Shown: positions 34,984 through 43,588 of the stretch, one piece after another
How the letters are laid out: every line of letters starts with the position of its first letter
Numbering within the stretch: position 1 is the stretch's first letter
NCBI RefSeq assembly: GCF_014191375.1
Contig: NZ_JACHWN010000006.1
Coordinates: 303,086 to 367,085, forward strand
DNA length: 64,000 bases
From: Mesorhizobium sp. RMAD-H1
GTDB taxonomy: Bacteria > Pseudomonadota > Alphaproteobacteria > Rhizobiales > Rhizobiaceae
Reading direction: 5' to 3'
Translations under genes and position numbers: made by a program
Notes under the pieces: model-generated
What the model saw: the letters and a program-made list of their open reading frames with translations, nothing else
What the model was told of the DNA's origin: nothing
Database searches by the model: none

Positions 34984-35945
34984 AGATCAGCTTGTTGCTT
35001 GCAGCCGGTCTGGCTGCATTCCTTTGCACGGGAACTCAGGCGGGGGCCGGTATGGAGGTTTTGAAGGACGGTTTTGACGGGCACGATTTCTCGCCCGAGG
35101 GCGGACTTTACTACAAGGAGAATTTCGAGCAGAGCGCCGGCACCGTCCAATTCCAGCGGGATGTGGCGGTCAGCGGCGGCGCGCTCAAGCTGACGGTTCG
35201 CCCGCTTTGCCCAGCCACCAGGCAGTCCTGCAGCGAACGCGCGGAAATCTGGGAAAAGCCGGAATTGCGCGTGCCTTACGACCAAGGTGTCTGGTATGGC
35301 TTCACCGTCAAATTCGGCGAGCCCATCCCCCAGGACGATCATCGCTATCTCATCGCACAATGGAAGCGCGAGATAGATCCTGGTGCCGAGGGCGATTTCA
35401 GCCCTTTCCTGGCGCTGCGGCTGAGGCAGGGAAAGCTCTTCGCCACGGTAGAGACCAATTACATCGCCCCCCATGCCACGCTGGCCACCGCCGCGGCGGG
35501 GAACACCGTTGCGACATGCGGGCCCGGCCAGACGCCCGTATGGTTGCGGCCGAAGACCAACCAGATGCGCGCGCTGGTCGCCACCGAAGCCTCATGGACG
35601 CCTGAAGACGGCGCCCTGTTTTCGAGCTGCACGGATGCCATTTCGGTTATCAATCACGGCATGCCCCTGCCCTCCCCGAATTCGGGCTGGATCGATTTCG
35701 CGGTCTATACCAAGCCCGGGCCGGACGGCTCCGGCCATATAGAGATTTTCGCAAACGGCAAACCGGTCGTCACCGTCAAGGGCCATATCGGCCATGCCGA
35801 CAAGGGGCTCGGCAAGAACCAGTATTTCAAATTCGGCCCCTACCGCGCCGCCAATAAAGGCGAATGGACGCTCTATTACGATAATTTCCGGCGCTCGCCC
35901 CGGTGCGAGGACGTTCTGGCCAGAGATCTCTGCCTGGCCGTGTGA
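34980..35945 (+). CDS. Secreted polysaccharide lyase, heparin lyase I-like family
   Basis: The 321-residue protein has a signal peptide (to about residue 22) and a beta-jelly-roll lyase body: SERAEIWEKPELRVPYDQGVWYGFTVKF, YLIAQWKREID and a C-terminal YFKFGPYRAANKGEWTLYYDNFRR. The family cleaves acidic polysaccharides by beta-elimination. In the context it may trim or degrade the uronic-acid glycan made by the island, which would fit the UDP-sugar dehydrogenase. ATGA overlap with the cyclase gene indicates coupling of its synthesis to the second messenger enzyme. Signal peptide and paired Cys residues suggest periplasmic or extracellular location. Confidence 0.87.
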   Translation: MKISLLLAAGLAAFLCTGTQAGAGMEVLKDGFDGHDFSPEGGLYYKENFEQSAGTVQFQRDVAVSGGALKLTVRPLCPATRQSCSERAEIWEKPELRVPYDQGVWYGFTVKFGEPIPQDDHRYLIAQWKREIDPGAEGDFSPFLALRLRQGKLFATVETNYIAPHATLATAAAGNTVATCGPGQTPVWLRPKTNQMRALVATEASWTPEDGALFSSCTDAISVINHGMPLPSPNSGWIDFAVYTKPGPDGSGHIEIFANGKPVVTVKGHIGHADKGLGKNQYFKFGPYRAANKGEWTLYYDNFRRSPRCEDVLARDLCLAV

Positions 35946-36107
35946 TCAGGGGCAACATTCCCCGGCTCCTGGATCACTACCGGTCGACAGTGACATGTCC
36001 GTTTCCACGTACAAGCATACGCATGTTCGCCGGAGCCCCGGACGATCTTTTCGAAATCGGGGTCAAGATGCTGATAAAACACCACGATAAACCAATGGAC
36101 CTGCCAA

Positions 36108-36512
36108 TCAGCAAGGCGGTCCGGGGTTGTTTTTGAACCATTCGACAATGGCAGGCATGTTGCGCTCGAACCCACCGGGAATGAACACGTTCAACAGCCC
36201 AACACGCGCTGAGGTCCGGTTCTCGAAATCGTGCGTGATGCCGGCGGGGATCCGTAGAAATGTACCCTTCGGCGCTTCGAGCCATTTGTCGCCGGCGAGA
36301 ATGCTCGCCGTCCCCTCGATCACATAGAAGAGCTCATCATTGGCTTCGTGTGCGTGTGCACCTGGTCCGGTGGTGTTTGGTTCAAGCCACCATTCCGACA
36401 CACTGTAGTGCCCGTCGGTTTCATCTTCGTCGGCTTTGAATATGGCAGTCATCGTACCCAGACGGTAGGTGCGTCCTCCGTCAGGGGACAGGCAAAGCAC
36501 CGCCTTTCCCAT
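36108..36512 (-). CDS. Single-domain cupin protein
   Basis: The 134-residue protein is a cupin_2 barrel: PGAHAHEANDELFYVIEGTASILAG (metal ligands His, His, Glu) and FLRIPAGITHDFENRT with the third His. Cupins of this size bind metal and act as isomerase, oxygenase or sensor subunits; the function is open. The ATG at 36512 has GGAGG ten bases upstream, better than the frame start 30 bases further. It stands alone between the lyase gene and the peptide transporter operon. Confidence 0.85.
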   Translation of the reverse strand: MGKAVLCLSPDGGRTYRLGTMTAIFKADEDETDGHYSVSEWWLEPNTTGPGAHAHEANDELFYVIEGTASILAGDKWLEAPKGTFLRIPAGITHDFENRTSARVGLLNVFIPGGFERNMPAIVEWFKNNPGPPC

Positions 36513-36542
36513 CGCATTTATCCTCCCGTGGATTGGCAGCAC

Positions 36543-36690
36543 GCATCCTAGCCCGTCAATTTTCCCATGTCAGGTTTGTTTATCCGGTCGACGAAATGGT
36601 CTTTGTTTCCGCCACACGCGCATTGCCTGTTTCAAGAGGCAGGATAGACAGATCCCGTTTCAAGCCCCGCCTCTTGTGCATGGGTGATTG
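36543..36690. other. Spacer between cupin gene and peptide transporter operon
   Basis: It holds an 8-bp inverted repeat, CAAGAGGC at 36633-36640 and GCCTCTTG at 36669-36676, with a 28-base loop, just past the end of the leftward transporter operon. This could be a 3' hairpin, but lacks a T tract on the expected side. Nothing else is seen. Confidence 0.3.
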
Positions 36691-38202
36691 CTAGTTCTTC
36701 ACCGTGTCCTCCAGGAAGAAGCGGCCAAGCGGGTTCTGATAGAAATCCTCGATGTTCTTGCGCGAGACGTTGATATAGGGGCTGTAATAGAGATCGATCC
36801 AGTGGACGTCGTCCTTCGCTATCTTCTGGATATCAACATACATCGCTTCGCGCTTTTTCGGGTCGAGCTCGATGCGGGCCGCTGCCACGAGATCCTTGAC
36901 CTTGTCGTTCTTGTAGCGGGTCATGTAGTTCATGTTGGTATCGTGGCCGAGCACGAAGGTCGTCTTCTGATCGGGATCCAGGATGTCGTTGGTCCAATAC
37001 ATAACCGAAATGTCGTAGTCACCCGCCACCAGCATATCCCAGCTCTGGCTCGGGTCGACCTTCTGCAGATTGACGGTGATACCCGCCCCGGCGAGTTGTT
37101 GCTGCAGCAAGACCGCGATCTGTTCGTCCACCTCGTTACCGGCGTTGACGACATAGTTGAGCGTCAGGCCTGAGGCGCCGGCGTCGGCCAGCATCTGCCT
37201 GGCCTTCTCTGGGTCATAGGGCCGCTGCAGATTATCGGCATAGTGATAGAGCGCGCCCTTTGGGATATAAGAGTTGGCAACCTCGCCGATACCGAAGGTG
37301 ACCGTATCGACGATCGCCTTCTTGTCGATCGCCATGTCGAGTGCCTGGCGCACTTCCTTCCTGGCGAGCGGCCCGTGTTCATGGTTGATCAGCAGATGGT
37401 CCTCGCGTGTCGAGGTATCGATATGCACGGTGAGGTTCGGATCCTTCTTCAGTTCCTCGACACGCGAGAACGGCACGAAGATCGCCGTATCCAGCTGTCC
37501 GGCCTGCACGTTCAGCATGCGGGTATTGTCGTCGGGCACGGAAATCCACTCGACCCCATCGAGCTTGACCCGATCCGCCTGCCAGAAATAGGGGTTCTTC
37601 TCCAGGATCACCCGATCGCCGCGGCGCCATTCCTTGACGACAAACGCACCCGAGGATGCCGTCGGCCGTTCGGCAAAGCCTTCCTCGTCTGCCTCAACAG
37701 CTTTCTTGGAAAGCACCGAGACGTTGGGAAGCGCAAGCATTGACAGAAACGGGGCAGAGGGCGTCTTCAATTTCACGACCAGCGTCTGCGGATCAGCCGC
37801 CTGTGCGGTTTCGACGATCTTGTAGCTGTCGCTCCACAGCGAGCCTTCATTGTCGCGGATGCGCAACAGGCTGAAAGCGGCATCCTCGGCCGTAATCGGC
37901 GACCCGTCTGAGAATTTGGCGTCGCGAATGCGAAACGTGTAGGTCAGGCCGTCATCGGAAATGGCCCAGCTTTCAGCCAATCCCGGCTCGAGTTTTGTGC
38001 CGGTCATGTCCACACGGATGAGGACGTCGAAGACGTTTGAGAACACCCAGTTGTCGACATTCTGGGCCGACTTGATCGGATCAAACGTGGTCGAGTCCTC
38101 ACGCCGGCCGATGGTCAGAACGCCAGCGGCTTCGGCATAGGTGGCGCTGAGGCTAAGGGCCGCGGCAAAAGCCGCGAACCCAATGGATTTCCACTTCGTC
38201 AT
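36691..38202 (-). CDS. Peptide/oligopeptide ABC transporter substrate-binding protein (SBP family 5)
   Basis: The 503-residue protein has a signal peptide (1-25, YAEA end) and the family 5 layout: LEPGLAESWAISDDGLTYTFRIRDAKFSDG (near residue 70) and a KPTA-like central domain. It binds di- or oligopeptides or similar amides in the periplasm for the DppBC-type permease. The ATG at 38202 is preceded by GAAGGGA; the longer frame overlaps the ATPase gene. It is the last gene of the operon, which begins with the proline iminopeptidase. In the PipR system the equivalent transporter is needed for response to a plant signal. Confidence 0.92.
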   Translation of the reverse strand: MTKWKSIGFAAFAAALSLSATYAEAAGVLTIGRREDSTTFDPIKSAQNVDNWVFSNVFDVLIRVDMTGTKLEPGLAESWAISDDGLTYTFRIRDAKFSDGSPITAEDAAFSLLRIRDNEGSLWSDSYKIVETAQAADPQTLVVKLKTPSAPFLSMLALPNVSVLSKKAVEADEEGFAERPTASSGAFVVKEWRRGDRVILEKNPYFWQADRVKLDGVEWISVPDDNTRMLNVQAGQLDTAIFVPFSRVEELKKDPNLTVHIDTSTREDHLLINHEHGPLARKEVRQALDMAIDKKAIVDTVTFGIGEVANSYIPKGALYHYADNLQRPYDPEKARQMLADAGASGLTLNYVVNAGNEVDEQIAVLLQQQLAGAGITVNLQKVDPSQSWDMLVAGDYDISVMYWTNDILDPDQKTTFVLGHDTNMNYMTRYKNDKVKDLVAAARIELDPKKREAMYVDIQKIAKDDVHWIDLYYSPYINVSRKNIEDFYQNPLGRFFLEDTVKN

Positions 38203-38221
38203 GACGTCGTTCCCTTCGTTG

Positions 38222-39925
38222 TTATAGGCAGTATTTGCTCGATGGCGTGATTTCCGGAGGTGCTGGCCGGGCAGCGCCGAGCAGCGGCTTGTCCGGATCG
38301 ATGTCGGGAATCGCCGCGACCAGCGCGGCAGTATAAGGATGCCCCGGTCGCGAGAAGATCTGCTCGGACGGCCCCTCCTCGACCACCTCGCCGCGATACA
38401 TGACGACGGTTCGTTCGCAGAGATTGCGAACGATCGCGAGGTCATGGGCGATGAAAAGCAGCGTCAGGTTCATCTTCGCCGTAAGTTCACGGAACAGATC
38501 GATGATCTGCGCCTGGATGGTGACATCGAGTGCGGCAACGCATTCGTCGGCGATGATCAGTTTGGGCTCGACGGCAAGCGCCCGGGCGATCCCTGCCCGC
38601 TGGCATTGGCCGCCGCTCATCGAGCGCGGCCTGCGGTTGGCGAATTGCCGGTCTAGCCCGACGAGATCGAGCAATTCATCGATCCGCGCGGAGATATCAC
38701 CCTGGGCGACTTTACCCTGCACTGCCAGCACCTCGGCCAGCGTCTTCCCGATCGTCAACCGGGGGTTCAGCGCATTGAACGGGTCCTGGAACACCATTGC
38801 CGTCTCGCGTCTGAGCTTCGCCAGGTCCCTGCTCTTCTGCCGGGCAAGGTCGGTGCCTTCGAAGCTGATATGGCCGGAGGAAATCGGCGTCAGGCCGAGA
38901 ATGGCGCGGGCGAGCGTGCTCTTGCCACTGCCCGATTCACCGACAATACCAACCCTCTCGCCGGGCATGATCCGGAGGCTGACGCCGCAAACGGCGCTGA
39001 TCGTCCTTGCCGCACTCCCGCTGAAGAGGCTTCCGCCAGCCGGAAAGCGCACATGAAGATCGTCGATTTCCAGGATCGGCCTGATCGGGGCTGCCGCTCG
39101 CAGCGCGGCAATCTCAATGGCGGGCGCGGCATCAGGCATCGAAGGGTGGCTGTGGATCAGCCTGATCGTATAGGGGTCGCGTGGCCATGACAGGATTTGT
39201 CTTTTGGGTCCCTCCTCCAGGAGCTTGCCGTCACGCATGACGGCAATGCGATCACAGGTCTGCGCCACGATACCGAGGTCATGGGTGATGAGGATGATCG
39301 ACAGCCCGCGCTTGTCGCGGATATCCATCAACAATTGCAGGATCTGCGCCTGGATGGTCACGTCGAGGGCGGTGGTGGGCTCGTCGGCGATCAGGATCTT
39401 CGGGTTGCAGGAAAGGGCCACGCCGATCATCGCACGCTGGCGCATGCCGCCGGAAAATTCGTGCGGATAGCTGTCATACTGGCGCGCAGGATCCGGAAAT
39501 CCGACCTGCGCCAGGATCTCGGTCGCAGCGGCGCGTGCTTCCCGTGCATGCAGCCCCTGATGATAGCGGATGCCTTCGGCGATCTGGCTGCCGATCTTCA
39601 TCACCGGGTCGAGATGGCTTGTCGGGTTCTGAAAAATCATGCCGATCTCGCCGCCCCTGACAGCAAGCATGTCCGCATCGCTGACAGCCATCAGGTCACG
39701 CCCGTTGAGGAGGACTTCTCCCCGGTCGATCTTCAGTCGGGAAGAGGGAAGCATTCGCACCAGGGAGCGGCAGAAGAGGCTCTTGCCGGAGCCGCTTTCG
39801 CCGACCAGCCCAAGGATCTCGCCTTCAGCCAGATCGAGCGAAACGGCATCCAGCAGGGTGCGCGTCTCATCATCGAGATATGCCTTGACGGTCAGGCCGC
39901 GGACGGAAAGGACCGAGGCGCTCAT
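38222..39925 (-). CDS. Fused two-domain peptide ABC transporter ATP-binding protein (DppD-DppF type)
   Basis: The 567-residue protein contains two complete ATPase domains. The first has Walker A GESGSGKS (about residue 40), signature SGGMRQRAMIGVALS and Walker B ILIADEPTTALD. The second starts around residue 290 with GESGSGKST, SGGQCQRAGIARAL and LIIADECVAALD, where Pro of the usual DEP is Cys. Fused DppD-DppF proteins are common in rhizobia. It hydrolyses ATP for the peptide importer. Start overlaps the permease stop (ATGA at 39922-39925). Confidence 0.93.
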   Translation of the reverse strand: MSASVLSVRGLTVKAYLDDETRTLLDAVSLDLAEGEILGLVGESGSGKSLFCRSLVRMLPSSRLKIDRGEVLLNGRDLMAVSDADMLAVRGGEIGMIFQNPTSHLDPVMKIGSQIAEGIRYHQGLHAREARAAATEILAQVGFPDPARQYDSYPHEFSGGMRQRAMIGVALSCNPKILIADEPTTALDVTIQAQILQLLMDIRDKRGLSIILITHDLGIVAQTCDRIAVMRDGKLLEEGPKRQILSWPRDPYTIRLIHSHPSMPDAAPAIEIAALRAAAPIRPILEIDDLHVRFPAGGSLFSGSAARTISAVCGVSLRIMPGERVGIVGESGSGKSTLARAILGLTPISSGHISFEGTDLARQKSRDLAKLRRETAMVFQDPFNALNPRLTIGKTLAEVLAVQGKVAQGDISARIDELLDLVGLDRQFANRRPRSMSGGQCQRAGIARALAVEPKLIIADECVAALDVTIQAQIIDLFRELTAKMNLTLLFIAHDLAIVRNLCERTVVMYRGEVVEEGPSEQIFSRPGHPYTAALVAAIPDIDPDKPLLGAARPAPPEITPSSKYCL

Positions 39926-40773
39926 TCATGCACTCCAAGCATCTCGCCGAGCGCGTCGCCCAGAATGCTGAAGCCGAATGCAAGGAACACGATGGAAAGC
40001 CCCGGGAACAGCGTGATCCACCAGGCTGTGGTAATGAAGCTCTGCCCCTCGGCCACCATGACGCCCCATTCCGCAACCGGCGGCTGGACACCCAGCCCGA
40101 GATAACTCACCGCGGCCCCGCTGAGCAGAACAAGGACCGCGTCCGACATGGAAAAGACGATCGAGGCAGCGATCCCATTGGGAAGCAGGTGGCGAAACAT
40201 GATCCGCATCCGCCCGAAGCCCAGGCTGACAGCCGCGACCGCGTAGTCGCTGTTTTTCAGGACCAGTATCTGCGCACGGATCAGCCGTGCGTAGGAAACC
40301 CAGCCGACCAGGGCCATGGCGATATAGAAACTGCCGAGGCCCGGTCCCAGAATGGCGATGATCGACAGCATCAGCACCAGGAAGGGAAAGGCGAGGATGA
40401 TATCGACAATCCGCATGAACAGCGCATCGACGACACCGCCAAAGAAGCCGGCGATCGTGCCGACGAGCGTACCGATCAGGAATGGGAAGGCGACACCGAT
40501 GAGTGCGATCTGCAGATCGATCCGTGTCCCCCAGATGATGCGGGAAAGAATATCCCGACCGAAATTGTCCGTACCGAAGGGATGCAGGAATGAAGGCGGC
40601 TGCAGGCGGGCACTGCCATCCTGAAGAATTGGATCATAGGGTGCGATCAGTGGTGCGGCTATCGCCACGACGAGGAAGAAAAGAAGGATGGAAACGCCGA
40701 CCGTCAGCATCGTCCGTCTGCCAAACAGGATCCGCCAGCCCGCCACAGGCAATGAAACAGCATCTGTATTCAT
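39922..40773 (-). CDS. Peptide ABC transporter permease (DppC type)
   Basis: The 283-residue membrane protein has an N-terminal helix, a region with GTDNFGRDILSRIIWGTRIDL and the EAA-like loop DYAVAAVSLGFGRMRIMFRHLLPN. That loop contacts the ATPase. Five to six membrane helices are expected. It overlaps both neighbours by four bases, giving a tightly coupled operon. It pairs with the DppB-type permease upstream. Confidence 0.92.
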   Translation of the reverse strand: MNTDAVSLPVAGWRILFGRRTMLTVGVSILLFFLVVAIAAPLIAPYDPILQDGSARLQPPSFLHPFGTDNFGRDILSRIIWGTRIDLQIALIGVAFPFLIGTLVGTIAGFFGGVVDALFMRIVDIILAFPFLVLMLSIIAILGPGLGSFYIAMALVGWVSYARLIRAQILVLKNSDYAVAAVSLGFGRMRIMFRHLLPNGIAASIVFSMSDAVLVLLSGAAVSYLGLGVQPPVAEWGVMVAEGQSFITTAWWITLFPGLSIVFLAFGFSILGDALGEMLGVHE

Positions 40774-41708
40774 AGCCTCACCCTCGGATCGACCGTGACC
40801 GTGGCAATATCGGCAAGGAAATTGACCAGCACGGTGGCGCAGGCAAAGACCATGGCCACGCCCTGGACGACCATATAATCGCGGGAGAAGATGGCGCGCA
40901 CCAGCAGTTGCCCCATGCCCGGAATTGCAAAGACGCTCTCGACGACGACGGTGCCGCCGATCAGCCAGCCGATATTGACGGCGAGCAGGTTTATGACCGG
41001 TACCAGCGAGTTCGGCACGACATGGCGCCAGAAAACGATGCGCTCCGGCATGCCGCGGGCGCGCGCCGCCGTCGCCACATCCGATTTCAGCGCATCGATC
41101 ATTGCCGCGCGCAGGCTGCGCGTCAGCACGGTGGAAAGTGACAGGGCGATGGTCAGGCTCGGCAGGATCAGATGAGCCAGCTTGTCGTGCAATGTCGAAC
41201 CGTAACCGGACACCGGCAGCAGGTCGAGCTTGACGCTGAAGAGGATGATCAGCATCAGGCCAAGCCAGAAGGGCGGGAAGCCGATGCCGAAGGTGGAGAC
41301 GATGCGTACCGCGTGATCCGGCGGCCCTCCCGCATTGCGCGCCGCGATTGCCGCCAAAGGTATGGCGATCAGGATGGACAGGATCACGCTTGAGATGACA
41401 AGCGCGATCGTCGGCTCGATACGCGTCGCGATCAGCTTGAGGACGTCGATCTTGTAGAGGATGGACTTTCCCATCTCGCCATTGGCGAGGTTCTTCAGGA
41501 AATATATGTATTGCAGCCAGATCGGCTGGTCGAGCCCGTACTGGGCGCGGATATTGGCGATCGCCGTAGGCGTTGCACGCGTGCCCAGCAGATTGCGGGC
41601 AGGATCTCCGGGGATCAGTCGCACCAGCACAAACGTGATGATGCTGATGCCGAAGATGACCGGTAGGAATTGCAGCGGCCTGGTGAGAACGAACCTATAG
41701 CGATGCAT
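40770..41708 (-). CDS. Peptide ABC transporter permease (DppB type)
   Basis: The 312-residue protein has the DppB/OppB N-terminus (FLPVIFGISIITFVLVRLIPGDPARNLLG) and the permease loop DVATAARARGMPERIVFWRHVVPN. About six membrane helices are expected. It follows the proline iminopeptidase stop by two bases, so the peptidase and transporter are one transcript. It forms the inner-membrane channel with the DppC-type subunit. Confidence 0.92.
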   Translation of the reverse strand: MHRYRFVLTRPLQFLPVIFGISIITFVLVRLIPGDPARNLLGTRATPTAIANIRAQYGLDQPIWLQYIYFLKNLANGEMGKSILYKIDVLKLIATRIEPTIALVISSVILSILIAIPLAAIAARNAGGPPDHAVRIVSTFGIGFPPFWLGLMLIILFSVKLDLLPVSGYGSTLHDKLAHLILPSLTIALSLSTVLTRSLRAAMIDALKSDVATAARARGMPERIVFWRHVVPNSLVPVINLLAVNIGWLIGGTVVVESVFAIPGMGQLLVRAIFSRDYMVVQGVAMVFACATVLVNFLADIATVTVDPRVRL

Positions 41709-41710
41709 GG

Positions 41711-42625
41711 CTATGCCAGCGCCTCCATCTTCTCGTGACGCTGCCGGTGTCGTGCCAGGAAATCGAGAAGCGCGGGATAGTAGTCGGTGGGGTTCTCGTA
41801 GAAGGGCATATGGCTCGCATTGGCGAAGACCTTGAGCTCGGCATTGGGAATGGCCAGCTTCATCTTCAGCGCGCAGGCCGGTGTCAGCTCGTCATGCTCG
41901 CCGACGGTAATAAGCGTCGGCACATTCATGCCTGACAGATCCGCAATCCGGTTCCAGTTCTTCAGATTGCCGATATAGAGGAACTCATTGGGACCTTGCA
42001 TGGTGCCGTACGGCCCCATGTTCCAGTCGTCGAGCGATCGGCGCACGGGCGCCGGCCATTCCGGCAGCCGGCAAACGTGACGATAGTTGAGAAGGGTGAC
42101 GGCGGCGAGATATTCCGGGTGATCGTAGGTCCCCTGCGCCTCGTGCTTCTGCATCATTGAAACGGTTTCCGGCCCAAGCGCGGCCCGCAACCGCTCCAGC
42201 TCCGAGATCAGATGCGGCATATCGGCGACGGTATCTTCCAGTATCAGGGTTCGCAGGTTCTCGGGATAGGTCAGCGAATAATCGATCGCCAGCCATCCGC
42301 CCCAGGAATGGCCAAGCATGTGCACCTTCCCCAGCCCCAGCGCCTTGCGGACTGTCTCGGTCTCCTCGACATAACGGCCGATCGTCCAGAGCGACGGGTC
42401 CGTCGGCCGGTCGGAGGCTCCGGTACCGAGCTGGTCGAATGCGACGACCCGATAGCCCGTGTCGACCAGACAGGAGTGCGCCTCGCGCAGATAGTCGCAG
42501 GGCAGTCCGGGCCCGCCATTGAGGCAAAACACGGTTTCCGCCCCTTCCCCGAAGCTGTAGGCGACGACCTTGTGACCGTCGACCTCGACCTCATGTCGAG
42601 CGTGGGGCTCGATCTCACGCCACAT
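41711..42625 (-). CDS. pip: Proline iminopeptidase-family alpha/beta hydrolase
   Basis: The 304-residue hydrolase has the iminopeptidase oxyanion motif N-G-G-P-G (residues 36-40, where HGGPG is usual), nucleophile S107 in GHSWGG, D245 in VGEHDELTP and H272 in NASHMPFYE. Typical members remove N-terminal proline from peptides or cleave amides. It diverges from the LuxR gene, and the peptide transporter genes follow it directly, so it heads the operon. That neighbourhood is characteristic of plant-responsive LuxR solos such as OryR and PipR, which control the neighbouring pip gene. Substrate here may be a plant-derived amide. Confidence 0.88.
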   Translation of the reverse strand: MWREIEPHARHEVEVDGHKVVAYSFGEGAETVFCLNGGPGLPCDYLREAHSCLVDTGYRVVAFDQLGTGASDRPTDPSLWTIGRYVEETETVRKALGLGKVHMLGHSWGGWLAIDYSLTYPENLRTLILEDTVADMPHLISELERLRAALGPETVSMMQKHEAQGTYDHPEYLAAVTLLNYRHVCRLPEWPAPVRRSLDDWNMGPYGTMQGPNEFLYIGNLKNWNRIADLSGMNVPTLITVGEHDELTPACALKMKLAIPNAELKVFANASHMPFYENPTDYYPALLDFLARHRQRHEKMEALA

Positions 42626-42752
42626 TGACCACTCCGGCAGAAAGATTTCACTTGCTCATTATTTAAGCACGGCTAAATTTTTACCTCAAACGCGGGTCGG
42701 CGCCAGCTATAAGAAGTGATAGGGTCCCGAACCATCGCGACCGGAGCCAGTG
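42626..42752. promoter_or_regulatory. Divergent promoter region of pip operon and LuxR gene
   Basis: The 127-base spacer between the leftward pip gene and rightward LuxR gene should hold the lux-box-like operator known from OryR and PipR systems. I searched for a 20-bp palindrome by eye and did not find a convincing one. The part at 42650-42690 is AT-rich and may be the promoter core. Confidence 0.45.
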
Positions 42753-43535
42753 ATGATTGACGAAATCGGGACGATCAGAAACCAGTTTACGGCGCATGCG
42801 ACACTGGATGGCCGCATCGACCAGATCTTCGAGGCGATGAAAGCGATCGGATTCGAAGCCCTGATCTACGACTATACGCCGGTGCCTTACGATCTGGACG
42901 GCCAAATCATGATCCCGTCATTGCTGAAGCTCCGCAATATCTGCGAAGACATGCATGACTATTGGTGCAACCGCGGCTATTTCCGCATCGATCCGGTCCA
43001 GCAGGTGGCCTTGCGCACATCCACTCCGTTCTTCTGGAACTACGATGCCAATGCCGACACGCTCATTCGCCGCTTCATGACGGAGGACACGGCGCCCGTC
43101 ACGCGCTATCTGAGCGAGAGAGACATGTCGACCGGCGTCACTGTGCCTGTCCATATGCCCCGCGGCGACTATGCAACCGTGACCGGCATCCGCTTTGGCG
43201 GCAATCAGGAATTCGAGCGGCACGCCCTGCGCTATATCGCGGATTTCAATCTGCTTGCGCATGTTTTTCACGAGGCGGCCTATTCGCTTTTCGACGCCGA
43301 CGCCTTCAGCGTCGGCAAAGCCCGGTTGACGGAGCGGGAGCGGGAATGCCTGCGCTATTCGGCCGAGGGATACTCCGCAAAGGAAATATCCCGCATCATC
43401 GACCGCTCCGTCCCGACGGTGGTCATGCATCTCAATGCCGCGGCCAAGAAGCTCGGTGCCAAGAACCGCACGCAGGCCGTGGTGCGCGCCACGCATTACC
43501 GGCTTCTGGAAGACCGGACATCCTATAATTTGTGA
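42753..43535 (+). CDS. LuxR solo of the plant-associated (OryR/PipR) group
   Basis: The 260-residue regulator has an N-terminal autoinducer-binding domain and a C-terminal LuxR HTH ([22 protein letters not shown] through [12 protein letters not shown]). Aligned by the YFRIDP motif to TraR, the ligand residues W57 and Y61 are Met67 and Trp71 here, the substitutions typical of OryR, XccR, PsoR and PipR, which respond to plant compounds rather than acyl-homoserine lactones. D80, P81 and W96 remain. No luxI-type synthase is in the window. The ATG at 42753 has GGAG at a good distance; a GTG lies just before it. It should activate the flanking pip genes. Confidence 0.9.
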   Translation: MIDEIGTIRNQFTAHATLDGRIDQIFEAMKAIGFEALIYDYTPVPYDLDGQIMIPSLLKLRNICEDMHDYWCNRGYFRIDPVQQVALRTSTPFFWNYDANADTLIRRFMTEDTAPVTRYLSERDMSTGVTVPVHMPRGDYATVTGIRFGGNQEFERHALRYIADFNLLAHVFHEAAYSLFDADAFSVGKARLTERERECLRYSAEGYSAKEISRIIDRSVPTVVMHLNAAAKKLGAKNRTQAVVRATHYRLLEDRTSYNL

Positions 43536-43588
43536 TAGCTGCCGCGCCGTTTTTGCCCGCGCTATGCTTTTCCATCGCTCGTTACGAA

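Noticed and set aside
42626..42752. A lux-box in the pip/LuxR spacer
   Set aside because: I could not find an 18-20 bp palindrome of acceptable quality; it is left as an expected but unseen site.
42753..43535. A complete quorum-sensing system with an acyl-homoserine lactone synthase
   Set aside because: No LuxI-type gene is in the window, and the pocket residues argue against a lactone ligand.
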